Below are positions 6,545 through 13,344 of a stretch of DNA of 13,678 nucleotides, piece by piece (position 1 is the stretch's first letter; each line of letters starts with the position of its first letter). The translations under genes were made by a program, and so were the position numbers. Source of the DNA: Rhodanobacter sp. (GTDB lineage: Bacteria; Pseudomonadota; Gammaproteobacteria; Xanthomonadales; Rhodanobacteraceae); NCBI GenBank assembly GCA_026193555.1, contig JAPHUU010000256.1, positions 1 to 13,678 on the forward strand, read 5' to 3'. The notes under the pieces are model-generated. The model saw only the letters and a program-made list of their open reading frames with translations. It was not told where the DNA came from and did no database searches.

Positions 6545-7909
6545 TCAGTCCTGCGTGGCGAGTTGATCCAGCGCCTCGCGCAGTTGTGACAGCGCATGAT
6601 CACGCGCGGCCTCATCCTGGCAGTCGCGCGTGTGGGCGATCAACTGGCCATCCAGTTCCAGCGCGATGCCCGATGGCAGAGTCTGCAATACCGCACCGGC
6701 TGCGCCGAAGGTCTTGAGCCGCTTCTGCACCGCGCCGGCTGTCTTGGGGTCGGCGAAGGAGATCGACAGCAACAATTCCTCGCCGTCAGCCGAGAACAGC
6801 CGGAATCGGAAATTGCCATCGGCATCGCGGAAACTGGCAAAGCGCGCCGACTTGCCAGCCTTGCCCGTCGCCTTCGGCTGACTGGAGCTGACGGCAGCGA
6901 CGCTGGACGTGCGCAGCCCCAATGCCGAACGCAGCACAGCGAGTTTGGGCGTGGCGATCGCGCGCGCTTTCTCTGCTCCCTGTTGCAGGATCGCCTCAAT
7001 GGCGACCGGATCGGCGATGAAGGCCTCGTAGCGTTCGCGCATCGGTGCCACATCGGCTTCGATGCGCTCGAACAGCACCTGCTTCGCCTCACCCCAGGCG
7101 ATGCCATTCAGCAGATCCTGACGGAAACCCGCAGTCTCGACCTCGCTGGCGAACGCGCGAAACAGGGTGAACAGCGCGCAGCTGTCCGGATCCTTCGGCT
7201 CGCCCGGCAGGCGCGAGTCGGTGACGATGCGCATGATCGCCTCGCGCAGCTGCTTCTTGCCGCCGGCGAACAGCGGGATCGTGTTGTCGTAACTCTTGGA
7301 CATCTTGCGGCCGTCGAGGCCGGGCAAGGTCGCCACCTGCTCCTCGATCAGCGCCTCAGGCAATACGAAAAACTCGTGCTGATGAAGGTGATTGAAACGC
7401 TGCGCAAGATCACGCGCCATCTCGATGTGCTGCACCTGGTCCCGACCGACCGGCACCTTGTGCGCGTCGAAGGCCAGGATATCGGCGGCCATCAGCACCG
7501 GGTACATGTACAGGCCGGCGCTGATGCCGGCATCGGGATCCTCGCCGTTCTCCGCATTGCGATCGACCGCCGCCTTGTAGGCATGGGCGCGATTGAGCAT
7601 GCCCTTGGCGGCGATGCAGGTGAGAAACCAGGTCAGTTCGGGAATTTCGGGAATATCCGACTGCCGGTAGAACGTGACCCGATCCGGATCAAGGCCGGCG
7701 GCCAGCCAGCTGGCGGCGATCTCCAGCCGCGATCGCTCGATCCGCACCGCGTCGCCACTCTTGATCAGCGCGTGGTAGTCGGCCATGAAGAAGAACGCAT
7801 CGACGTCGACACGCCGACTGGCCTCGATGGCTGGGCGAATCGCCCCGACATAGTTGCCCAGGTGCGGGGTTCCGGTGGTGGTGATGCCGGTCAGTACGCG
7901 AGTCTGCAT
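6545..7909 (-). CDS. trpS: Tryptophanyl-tRNA synthetase with C-terminal extension
   Basis: This 454-residue cytoplasmic class I aminoacyl-tRNA synthetase charges tRNA-Trp with tryptophan using ATP. The Rossmann-fold signatures are clear: GTPHLGNY at 13-20 (HIGH-type motif), DILAFDAHKVPVGRDQVQH around 143-161, and GRKMSKS with KMSKS at 202-206. The standard bacterial enzyme is about 330-340 residues and that part ends near 335 (SALGLR). It is followed by a Ser/Ala/Lys linker and an extra globular segment of about 100 residues starting ARFASFRDADGNFRFRLFS, which looks DUF1508/YegP-like at its start. The stop of the upstream arginase gene is 30 bases away on the same strand, which suggests co-transcription. 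The ribosome site is weak. Function is certain; the role of the tail is unknown. Confidence 0.97.
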   Translation of the reverse strand: MQTRVLTGITTTGTPHLGNYVGAIRPAIEASRRVDVDAFFFMADYHALIKSGDAVRIERSRLEIAASWLAAGLDPDRVTFYRQSDIPEIPELTWFLTCIAAKGMLNRAHAYKAAVDRNAENGEDPDAGISAGLYMYPVLMAADILAFDAHKVPVGRDQVQHIEMARDLAQRFNHLHQHEFFVLPEALIEEQVATLPGLDGRKMSKSYDNTIPLFAGGKKQLREAIMRIVTDSRLPGEPKDPDSCALFTLFRAFASEVETAGFRQDLLNGIAWGEAKQVLFERIEADVAPMRERYEAFIADPVAIEAILQQGAEKARAIATPKLAVLRSALGLRTSSVAAVSSSQPKATGKAGKSARFASFRDADGNFRFRLFSADGEELLLSISFADPKTAGAVQKRLKTFGAAGAVLQTLPSGIALELDGQLIAHTRDCQDEAARDHALSQLREALDQLATQD

Positions 7910-7939
7910 GGTGTTCGCTTGGGCTGCCTTCGGACCGGT

Positions 7940-8857
7940 TCAGCGACGGATGAGCGTGGACTTGCCGAACAGCGACTCGACCAGGTCCACCGCCAGCTTG
8001 GCGGTCTGGTTGCGCTTGTCATAGGCCGGATTCAGCTCGACGATGTCCAGCGAGGCCATCAGACCGGTGTCGGCGATCATTTCCATACACAACTGCGCCT
8101 CGCGGTAGGTGGGCCCGCCGCGTACGGTGGTACCCACGCCCGGCGCGATGCTGGGGTCGAGAAAATCCACATCGAAGCTCACGTGCAGATGGGTGTTCGC
8201 GTCGATGCCATCCAGCGCCTGTTCCATCACGCGCTTCATGCCCTCCTCGTCGATGTGGCGCATGTCGAAGATGCCCACATTCGCCTCGCGCACCAGTTCT
8301 TTTTCGCCATAGTCCACCGAGCGGATGCCGATCTGGCGGAACACTTCGGGCTTGGTCGCCGGCGCGCTGCCGCCCAGTTCGGTCAGTACCGAAGGGCCGT
8401 AGCCGCACAGGCAGGCCACCGGCATGCCATGGACGTTTCCCGAAGGCGTCGCTTGTGCGGTATTGAAATCGGAATGCGCATCCAGCCACAGCACACGCAG
8501 CTTCTTGCCTTCCTCGCGGCAATGTCGGGCCACCGCGGTGATCGAACCGATCGCCAGGCAATGATCGCCGCCGAGCATGATCGGAAGGTGCCCGGCCTTC
8601 AGCTCCTGATGCACCGCGCTGTACACCACCGTATTCCAGGCCACCACTTCGTCCAGATGGCGGTAGCCGTCCTCGGGCGGTTGCCACGGATTGATCGGCC
8701 CCTGCAGGTTGCCGCGATCGATGACCGTCAGACCACGCCGTTCCAGCCGGCTGCCGATATTGGCCACCCGCAGCGCCTCCGGCCCCATCGAAGCGCCACG
8801 GTGCCCGGCGCCGATGTCCGTCGGCACACCAATCAATGAAACCGCCTGCTTGCTCAT
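7940..8857 (-). CDS. rocF: Arginase
   Basis: This enzyme hydrolyses L-arginine to ornithine and urea. The 305-residue length and all family signatures fit: LIGVPTDIGAGHRGASMGPE at the N-terminus, GGDHCLAIGS (His99), DAHSDFNT (Asp126, His128, Asp130), NVHGMP (141-146) and SFDVDFLDPSIAPGVGT (Asp229, Asp231). These supply the ligands of the binuclear manganese centre. ELNP (Glu274) is also present. I chose the ATG at 8857 because AGG lies six bases upstream. An ATG 15 bases earlier at 8872 would add MSRQD; the two starts arise from a near-perfect 15-base tandem duplication. It heads the minus-strand cluster with trpS and the small membrane protein. No urease or ornithine-pathway gene is in view. 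Confidence 0.96.
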   Translation of the reverse strand: MSKQAVSLIGVPTDIGAGHRGASMGPEALRVANIGSRLERRGLTVIDRGNLQGPINPWQPPEDGYRHLDEVVAWNTVVYSAVHQELKAGHLPIMLGGDHCLAIGSITAVARHCREEGKKLRVLWLDAHSDFNTAQATPSGNVHGMPVACLCGYGPSVLTELGGSAPATKPEVFRQIGIRSVDYGEKELVREANVGIFDMRHIDEEGMKRVMEQALDGIDANTHLHVSFDVDFLDPSIAPGVGTTVRGGPTYREAQLCMEMIADTGLMASLDIVELNPAYDKRNQTAKLAVDLVESLFGKSTLIRR

Positions 8858-9225
8858 ATCCTGCCTGCTCATATGTTGTGGGCCTGCCCGTGGCTTCCCG
8901 GCATCCGCAGGTCATGACCGGCGCATGCGTGATGGGAACGAGGTAGCGGCGACGCTCGAACGACAGCGGCGATTTGCCGTTGCCCGACAAATCGCGCCCA
9001 TACCGGAGAAATCATCCGCATCATGCTTCTGACGAGAACTGGGCGAAGTTTACCGGAATGCACCTACCGGCGCCTTGCACGCAGGCAGCCGACGGCCTCC
9101 TCTGTTGGCTTCCCGCAACAACTGATCGGACAGAACCGACAGTATGGGCAACGCCATTACCCGTATTGATCGGGCGGCGTCGATGCGGATCGTCATCGCG
9201 ACCGGTCCGGCGGGCCTGACGATGG

Positions 9226-9423
9226 CTATGAACTTTCTGGCCGTCGACTTCGGGCGAGTTCGTCTTCGCGGCGCGAGCGAGCGCTCGAACACCAACAGAC
9301 CAGCTCGCTGCTGTCAGCAGCGGCGGCTTTCGACTTGACTGTCCATCCGACCTTTCCCAGCAGCATCCCTGCAAACAGCGACATTCCACGCACGAAGGCG
9401 GAATGTGCAATCAACGTTTGCAT
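9226..9423 (-). CDS. Possible small hypothetical ORF
   Basis: This 65-residue ORF has no recognised family. The start ATG at 9423 is preceded by GGGAG eight bases upstream, and a promoter-like sequence lies a further 40-70 bases upstream, which is why it is listed. The first 27 residues (MQTLIAHSAFVRGMSLFAGM onward) are mildly hydrophobic and could be a weak signal or membrane segment. The rest is polar and basic (ARSRREDELARSRRPE). Third-position G/C is near 60 percent, lower than in the confident genes, so it may be non-coding or a truncated remnant. Other frames also remain open here. Confidence 0.3.
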   Translation of the reverse strand: MQTLIAHSAFVRGMSLFAGMLLGKVGWTVKSKAAAADSSELVCWCSSARSRREDELARSRRPESS

Positions 9424-9451
9424 TAAAATCACTCCCGACTGCCCCTGTGCA

Positions 9452-9497
9452 GCCGTGGCTCGATGATAGCAAGTATGTATGCAACTTGAACCACGGC
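9452..9497 (-). promoter_or_regulatory. Promoter-like region with nested dyads
   Basis: On the minus strand, TTCAAG (9485-9490) and TATCAT (9463-9468), separated by 16 bases, resemble -35 and -10 boxes directed at the small ORF starting at 9423. The spacer holds an inverted repeat CAAGT-9-ACTTG (9470-9488). An outer perfect 7-base repeat, GCCGTGG (9452-9458) and CCACGGC (9491-9497), brackets the whole site. The layout suits a repressor-controlled promoter, but no regulator gene is adjacent. Confidence 0.35.
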
Positions 9498-9519
9498 AGC
9501 CAATCGCCTCAAGAAACCT

Positions 9520-9945
9520 TCAGCAAGTCACAGAATGGTCTCCCGGGTGATGCGCGGCCACCAGGCCTCGGGAACCGGATTCGCCCAGGCACCTCACGCA
9601 TCCGGCAGGCATTTCGTTGCCCTCACGCTGCTTCGGACCCGTATCGTCACCCTGCTCGTGCAACGATGAACTGGCGGGCCATGCCAGCACGGCCCCGGAT
9701 GACGTGGCTGAACTGCCGTATTGCGCCAGAGTGATGGCGAATTCCGTACTGGACATCTCGACACAGGCGGTCAGGCCGCCATTGACGTGCCACTCCCGCG
9801 CCGAGCCTCGAGCCAGCCTGATCGCATGCGCCAGGCGCAGGGCATCGAACAGCACGCTCCATCCGCTGCAGATACACCACAGCCCGCCCCGAAGCTCAGA
9901 CTCACCGGCATCGAGACACCCTCGGCAAGCAGCCGGCCAGCACAC
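9520..9945 (-). CDS. Doubtful hypothetical ORF, possibly a decayed gene
   Basis: This 141-codon open frame begins at a GTG and has no clear ribosome site. Its middle part looks protein-like: third-position G/C is about 76 percent over the stretch containing LFDALRLAHAIRLARG, REWHVNGGLTACVEM and STEFAITLAQYG. The two ends are Cys-rich and low quality. I recognise no family. It may be the surviving core of a frameshifted gene, since the other two minus-strand frames are also open nearby, or simply a chance ORF in GC-rich DNA. Confidence 0.2.
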   Translation of the reverse strand: MCWPAACRGCLDAGESELRGGLWCICSGWSVLFDALRLAHAIRLARGSAREWHVNGGLTACVEMSSTEFAITLAQYGSSATSSGAVLAWPASSSLHEQGDDTGPKQREGNEMPAGCVRCLGESGSRGLVAAHHPGDHSVTC

Positions 9946-10154
9946 CTGTCAGGCTCCCGCGTGATCTCACCGGGCTCCTGGATCGGCGCAGATTGCCGGC
10001 AACGCGGCGCCGTGTCTGTCGGCACTCACCGTGAAGGTCTCGAGTGAAAGCGCCACATGCTGCGTCAATGCGCACTCGTGGTTGACGGAGCCGCCCGCTC
10101 TACCGGGGCGTGCCCACATCCTGCAGCGACACTGCATACCCGGCAATGGATCCG

Positions 10155-10185
10155 GAAAACAAAAAGGCTCGCATCGCTGCGAGCC
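10155..10185 (-). terminator. Intrinsic terminator of tRNA-Thr
   Basis: Read on the minus strand, an 8-bp stem GGCTCGCA/TGCGAGCC (10178-10185 with 10166-10173) with a GCGA tetraloop is followed by TTTTTGTTTT. It lies about 11 bases past the tRNA CCA end and is a textbook intrinsic terminator. Confidence 0.93.
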
Positions 10186-10196
10186 CCTTGTATTGC

Positions 10197-10272
10197 TGGT
10201 GCCGGCACCAGGAGTCGAACCCGGGACCTACTGATTACAAATCAGTTGCTCTACCAACTGAGCTATGCCGGC
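10197..10272 (-). tRNA. tRNA-Thr (anticodon UGU)
   Basis: This 76-base tRNA has an encoded CCA end. The acceptor stem is GCCGGCA paired with TGCCGGC, the D-arm contains AGCTCAGTTGGTAGAGC, and the anticodon stem-loop is ACTGA-TTTGTAA-TCAGT with TGT in the middle. The T-arm contains GGTTCGACTCC. UGU reads threonine ACA and other ACN codons by wobble. It has its own promoter upstream and a strong terminator downstream, so it is a single-gene transcription unit between the SPOR gene and the gene-poor stretch. Confidence 0.98.
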
Positions 10273-10283
10273 GAAGGTGGGAG

Positions 10284-10313
10284 ATTCTAGCAGGGCCGGC
10301 GACGTGTGCTCAA
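10284..10313 (-). promoter_or_regulatory. Promoter of tRNA-Thr
   Basis: On the minus strand, TTGAGC (10308-10313) and TAGAAT (10284-10289) are separated by 18 bases. The predicted start site is about five bases before the mature tRNA 5' end, and the discriminator after the -10 box is GC-rich (CTCCCACC). That is typical of stable-RNA promoters under stringent control; the regulation is inferred. Confidence 0.7.
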
Positions 10314-10328
10314 AATCGCCCACGCCGT

Positions 10329-11009
10329 TCAGAAGCAGCCGGTGCTGTGCGACCCGACGCTGGCGGCATCGATGCGACTGCGCCAGTCAAATCGGGCGCC
10401 GTCGGCCACCACCAGATCGAGCCAGTATTCGGGCACCGTTTCGCTGCGTTCGCTCATGCGAGCCGGAAAGCCGGCCGCGATCACCGCATCGCGACGCTTG
10501 CGCGCGTTGGCCGGATCCTTGAACAGGCCCAGTGAAATGGTGTTCGGTTGATCACCGGAGCTGACCACGAAATAGTCATGGAATTGGTGCGCGCCGAGTT
10601 GGCGCGCCAATTCCAGAGCCTTCGTGCGGCTGCCCGCCGCCGGCAGGTAGACCCACCAGCCACTGGCCTGGCTGGTCTGTTCCTGCCGCGCCCGCATACG
10701 CTCCGTCTGCGCGCCAAGGGCCTGCCGTGCGCGACGCAAGTCCTGCGGAGTGGCAAAGGGGCCCAACGTCATGCAAACCGGGCTGATCGATTTCCCGGTC
10801 GTGACTGCGGCAGGGTTGGCGTCCGCCATGACGTGCGCCGACTCCGACGGCACGGTCGTGGATTCCGGCAATTCCGACAGCAGGCGCAACTCCGGTACGC
10901 CGGGATCGTTGGGGCTGCCGCCGCGCGCATAAGGCTGGCCCAGCACCAACCAGGCACCCACCGCGATATTGAGCGCGCTCAGGAATACAAACAGCAGACG
11001 CAGAAACAT
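10329..11009 (-). CDS. SPOR-domain protein, membrane-anchored
   Basis: This 226-residue protein has one N-terminal membrane helix (LFVFLSALNIAVGAWLVLG, about 6-24) and a Ser/Pro/Glu-rich linker. A SPOR-type domain follows at about 117-200 (GWWVYLPAAGSRTKALELAR, then NTISLGLFKDPANARKR and GFPARMS). SPOR domains bind peptidoglycan stripped of stem peptides at division sites, so a periplasmic, septum-linked role is plausible but inferred. It starts 33 bases after the coaX stop on the same strand and is probably the last gene of the birA-coaX operon; its stop lies just upstream of the tRNA-Thr promoter. The protein ends in HSTGCF, a C-terminal Cys-Phe beyond the SPOR domain. Confidence 0.88.
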   Translation of the reverse strand: MFLRLLFVFLSALNIAVGAWLVLGQPYARGGSPNDPGVPELRLLSELPESTTVPSESAHVMADANPAAVTTGKSISPVCMTLGPFATPQDLRRARQALGAQTERMRARQEQTSQASGWWVYLPAAGSRTKALELARQLGAHQFHDYFVVSSGDQPNTISLGLFKDPANARKRRDAVIAAGFPARMSERSETVPEYWLDLVVADGARFDWRSRIDAASVGSHSTGCF

Positions 11010-11042
11010 TGAACTCCCCAGGCATTGGCGACCATCGGCATT

Positions 11043-11801
11043 CTAGACGGGTGGCCGCGTGCTCATGTGCATATCTGCCCAGTGCGCAAGACCGCGCAGG
11101 ACACTATCCGGAGTCAATCTTGCCGGTACCGAAAGCAGCGACAGCAGTTGCGCAGCATCGCCTCCGTCGAGCGCCAGTATTGCGCCAACGCCTAGCCGGG
11201 GCGCCATGCGGCCGGCAAAGCGTTCGACCAGGGCCGCCGTTGCCTGCCAACAGCCCGAGCTCACCGCATCGGCCGTATTGTCCGCCAGATCCAGGATGTC
11301 CCCAACCCGATCGGGCCTGACCTGCGCCGTGGCACCCAGCAGGGATTGGCGCATCAGATGCGGGCCAGGGGCGATCAGCCCTCCCAGATGGGTTCCGTTG
11401 GCCGCCAGCGCATCGACGGTCAGCGCCGTGCCGACACTTGCCAGCACGCAAGGGGAAAGGCCATCGGCGTGGGCCGCCACCATCGCCAGAAACCGATCCA
11501 CGCCAAGCTGCTGCGGTTTCGCATAGGCGTTGCGCACCCCGCAGGCATGGGCGGGCGTGCGCAACCATGTCACCTCATGCCCGAACTCCACCGCAACGCA
11601 CGCGGCGACCTGTCTTTCGCGAGCGTCATCGACGACCGAGGCACCAAAGACCGCGGTCGGGCGCGGGCATCCGGACCAGGCACTTGAGAGAACGTCCACC
11701 ACTGACCCAGCCCACGCCACCGCGCCTTGCGCCAGCACCTCACCATGCTGATGCAGCGCCCATTTCGCCCTTGTGTTGCCCAGATCAAGTAGCAGCTTCA
11801 T
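11043..11801 (-). CDS. coaX: Type III pantothenate kinase
   Basis: This 252-residue cytoplasmic enzyme phosphorylates pantothenate, the first step of CoA synthesis. The ASKHA-fold signatures are LLLDLGNTRAKW (phosphate-binding loop, 6-14), LGVDRFLAMVAAH (100-111), ASVGTALTVDAL (121-132), LGGLIAPGPHLM and NTADAVSSGC. The common DxGT motif reads SVGT here, so its first Asp is Ser; as I recall this occurs in other proteobacterial CoaX proteins, so I do not treat it as inactivating. The ATG overlaps the birA stop in ATGA, which implies translational coupling. The pairing of birA and coaX is well known in beta- and gammaproteobacteria. The type III enzyme differs from CoaA in not being feedback-inhibited by CoA. 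Confidence 0.96.
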   Translation of the reverse strand: MKLLLDLGNTRAKWALHQHGEVLAQGAVAWAGSVVDVLSSAWSGCPRPTAVFGASVVDDARERQVAACVAVEFGHEVTWLRTPAHACGVRNAYAKPQQLGVDRFLAMVAAHADGLSPCVLASVGTALTVDALAANGTHLGGLIAPGPHLMRQSLLGATAQVRPDRVGDILDLADNTADAVSSGCWQATAALVERFAGRMAPRLGVGAILALDGGDAAQLLSLLSVPARLTPDSVLRGLAHWADMHMSTRPPV

Positions 11802-12787
11802 GTGGGGCGTACCGAGACATCAGCGCTGTCGACACGATGCAGGCTGCCGTCGGTCAGAAGTACCAGCAGTGCGCCACTGGCATCCACACCCGCACCCATG
11901 CCGGCGAACTCGCCCAGTGCACCGCTCAGCTGCAATGACTGCCCACGCAGAAGATCGTGGCGTCGGTAGTCGGCCATGAAGGCGGGCAAACCGTCGCGCT
12001 CGAATTGCTCCAAGCCATCCATCAGAGCGGTGATCAGCGCCGCCGCGACCCGATTGCGATCCGGTGGCACTCCAGCGGTCAACGCCGCAAGGTCAGACGT
12101 GGGTTGTCCGGCCTGCAGACGCAGCGCCGGAGTCATCCGCAGATTGAGACCGACACCGATGATCGCTGCACATGGGCCCTGATATTCACCGCTCAACTCG
12201 ACCAGGATGCCTGCCAGCTTGCCACCCGGTCGCCCATGCTCGATGGCCAGCAGGTCGTTCGGCCATTTCAGGCCGGCCCCCTGGACACCCAACGCCTCCA
12301 GCGCGCGCAACACGATCACCCCGATCGCCAGTGACAGGCCGGACAGTGCTGCGAATCCTTGTTCGAATCGCTTGAGGAAGGATAGATACAGGTTCAGGCC
12401 CGGTGGAGACAGCCATTGGCGACCGCGCCGGCCACGCCCGGCGGTCTGGGTTTCCGCCAGCACGATGCTGCAGTCGGCAGCCCCGGCACCTCTTCGCTGC
12501 AGCTCGCTGGAAGTCGAGTCGAGTTCCCAGTGAACCTCCAGCGCACCCAGCGAATCACCCACCTCGGCGGGCAAGGCCTCACTTATCTGCGTTGCGTCCA
12601 GCATCTGCACCGGCCATGGCAGCCGGTAACCGGTCGCTCCACGGGCTTCGATCGGCAGACCGCGCGCCCGCAGCGTCTCGATCTGTTTCCAGATGGCAGC
12701 GCGAGTCACGCCGGCCTGCGCAGCCAGACTGGCACCGGAAACGGGGGTGCCCGGTGCCAACGCTGCAAGCAACCGCGCCGGCTGCAT
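11798..12787 (-). CDS. birA: Biotin--[acetyl-CoA-carboxylase] ligase / biotin repressor
   Basis: This 329-residue bifunctional BirA makes biotinyl-AMP and transfers biotin to acetyl-CoA carboxylase carrier protein. It probably also represses biotin genes. An N-terminal winged helix (about 1-58, AAQAGVTRAAIWKQIETLRA) gives DNA binding. The catalytic domain shows GRGRRGRQW (117-124), LKWPNDLL (173-180), GGKLAGILVE (188-197) and IIGVGLNLR (209-217). A C-terminal SH3-like domain covers about 275-329. The ATG at 12787 overlaps the stop of a 24-codon upstream ORF in TGATG, and its own stop overlaps the coaX start in ATGA. The chain of overlaps indicates tight coupling. No biotin synthesis genes are in view. 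Confidence 0.96.
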   Translation of the reverse strand: MQPARLLAALAPGTPVSGASLAAQAGVTRAAIWKQIETLRARGLPIEARGATGYRLPWPVQMLDATQISEALPAEVGDSLGALEVHWELDSTSSELQRRGAGAADCSIVLAETQTAGRGRRGRQWLSPPGLNLYLSFLKRFEQGFAALSGLSLAIGVIVLRALEALGVQGAGLKWPNDLLAIEHGRPGGKLAGILVELSGEYQGPCAAIIGVGLNLRMTPALRLQAGQPTSDLAALTAGVPPDRNRVAAALITALMDGLEQFERDGLPAFMADYRRHDLLRGQSLQLSGALGEFAGMGAGVDASGALLVLLTDGSLHRVDSADVSVRPT

Positions 12788-12861
12788 CAGCGAGCCCCCG
12801 AGGCAGCGGCAGTTTCGAGCCAGTGGTACGGGGAAGGCGGGAGACGGGACAGGATCGGCAT
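12787..12861 (-). CDS. Candidate leaderless 24-aa leader peptide coupled to birA
   Basis: This small ORF of 24 codons starts MPILSRLPPSPYHWLE and stops with TGA sharing its A with the birA ATG (TGATG). A TAGAAT -10 box ends six bases before its ATG, which would put the transcript start at or next to the ATG and leave no room for a ribosome site. This suggests a leaderless message. It could load ribosomes for birA by re-initiation. The peptide resembles nothing I know. Without conservation data it may be incidental to the promoter position. Confidence 0.4.
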   Translation of the reverse strand: MPILSRLPPSPYHWLETAAASGAR

Positions 12862-12867
12862 CGACGG

Positions 12868-12873
12868 ATTCTA
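12868..12873 (-). promoter_or_regulatory. -10 box of the birA-coaX operon
   Basis: TAGAAT on the minus strand, identical to the tRNA-Thr -10 box in this window. No good -35 hexamer lies 16-18 bases upstream, where the DNA is GC-rich, so the promoter would be weak or activator-dependent. The spacing to the mini-ORF ATG fits leaderless transcription. Confidence 0.5.
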
Positions 12874-12997
12874 GCCCGCCCGGCCTGAAGGCGGCAGCCG
12901 GGCCGGCGCTGCCCGGGCGTTCCGGGCCAGCACTGGCAGTGCGCAGGTGTTTCTGCGAGGATCAAGGTCTTCGCTTGCGGGTCGAGGATGGATCGCC

Positions 12998-13324
12998 ATG
13001 CGTACCACATATGGACTTGTCGGATTGGTTCTTTTCATTGCCGGGATCGGCAGTGCCGTCGCGTCCGGCTATGACAGCCGGGATCAGCAAAACCCAACGC
13101 ACATCGTCGCCGCCGATCGCGGCAGTGCGCACGATGCCGGCGATCGCAGCACGGGTGACGCTCTGGGACTGACCCATGGCAGTTCCCCGCAGAGCAGCAG
13201 CGACGACTCCGGCAGTGGTTCCGGCAATGACAGCGATCATGCCGACGGTCCCACCCAATCGCCCGCGGCAGGCCGCCCTTCGCATCTGGGCTGGCAATCG
13301 TTGCTGCCCGGATCGATTCAGTAG
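12998..13324 (+). CDS. Small secreted Ser/Asp/Gly-rich hypothetical protein
   Basis: This 108-residue protein has a signal peptide (MRTTYGLVGLVLFIAGIGSA, cleavage likely after AVA). A low-complexity polar middle rich in Ser, Asp, Gly and His (SSDDSGSGSGNDSDHADG) follows, and it ends in a more ordered HLGWQSLLPGSIQ. The middle looks disordered and could bind cations, which is speculative. I prefer the ATG at 12998 because the signal peptide follows directly; the frame is open further upstream to 12947. It converges tail-to-tail with the PhoQ-like kinase, 20 bases apart, and is divergent from birA. Given a PhoQ-type neighbour it may be an envelope-stress or cation-related protein, but that rests on position only. 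No family recognised. Confidence 0.7.
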   Translation: MRTTYGLVGLVLFIAGIGSAVASGYDSRDQQNPTHIVAADRGSAHDAGDRSTGDALGLTHGSSPQSSSDDSGSGSGNDSDHADGPTQSPAAGRPSHLGWQSLLPGSIQ

Positions 13325-13344
13325 GCGTCAGGCCCGACGGCAAC

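Larger units (their letters stand above)
8858..10154. other. Gene-poor stretch between arginase and the tRNA-Thr terminator
   Basis: About 1.3 kb carries no recognisable gene on either strand. ORFs here are short, overlap one another and mostly have weaker G/C bias at third positions than the flanking genes. Two minus-strand candidates (9226-9423 and 9520-9945) are listed separately with low confidence. Short hairpins occur, for example CGCTGCT-3-AGCAGCG at 9306-9322 and the palindrome CGAGCGCTCG at 9278-9287, but neither has a U-tract. I saw no duplicate of the tRNA-Thr 3' end and no integrase or transposase, so there is no evidence of an integrated element, though decayed genes are possible. 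Confidence 0.6.

Noticed and set aside
4126..6717. 863-codon open frame on the plus strand
   Set aside because: It lies opposite the DUF5916 gene, which has a signal peptide and family motifs. Long antisense frames are expected in GC-rich DNA with biased third positions. The translation is repetitive (Val/Ala/Arg/Gln) with no domain.
6596..8839. 747-codon open frame on the plus strand
   Set aside because: It is antisense to trpS and arginase, both certain, and gives an Arg/His/Gln-rich translation without motifs. It is a codon-bias shadow.
8873..8990. Minus-strand N-terminal extension reading SGNGKSPLSFERRRYLVP upstream of arginase
   Set aside because: Third-position G/C is fairly high, but the frame begins at a TTG, has a stop just upstream, and runs out of frame into arginase. 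I saw no ribosome site or family.
10197..10272. tRNA-Thr as an attachment site of an integrated element
   Set aside because: I found no second copy of the tRNA 3' segment and no integrase in the window; the tRNA has an intact promoter and terminator.
12930..12942. Palindrome GCACTGGCAGTGC between birA and the secreted protein gene
   Set aside because: It is a short symmetric site that may be an operator, but there is no second copy, no matching known box and no clear promoter next to it.
12962..13297. 111-codon minus-strand frame opposite the secreted small protein
   Set aside because: The plus-strand frame has a clear signal peptide and an ordered conserved-looking tail; the minus frame is Ala/Gly/Arg-rich without features.
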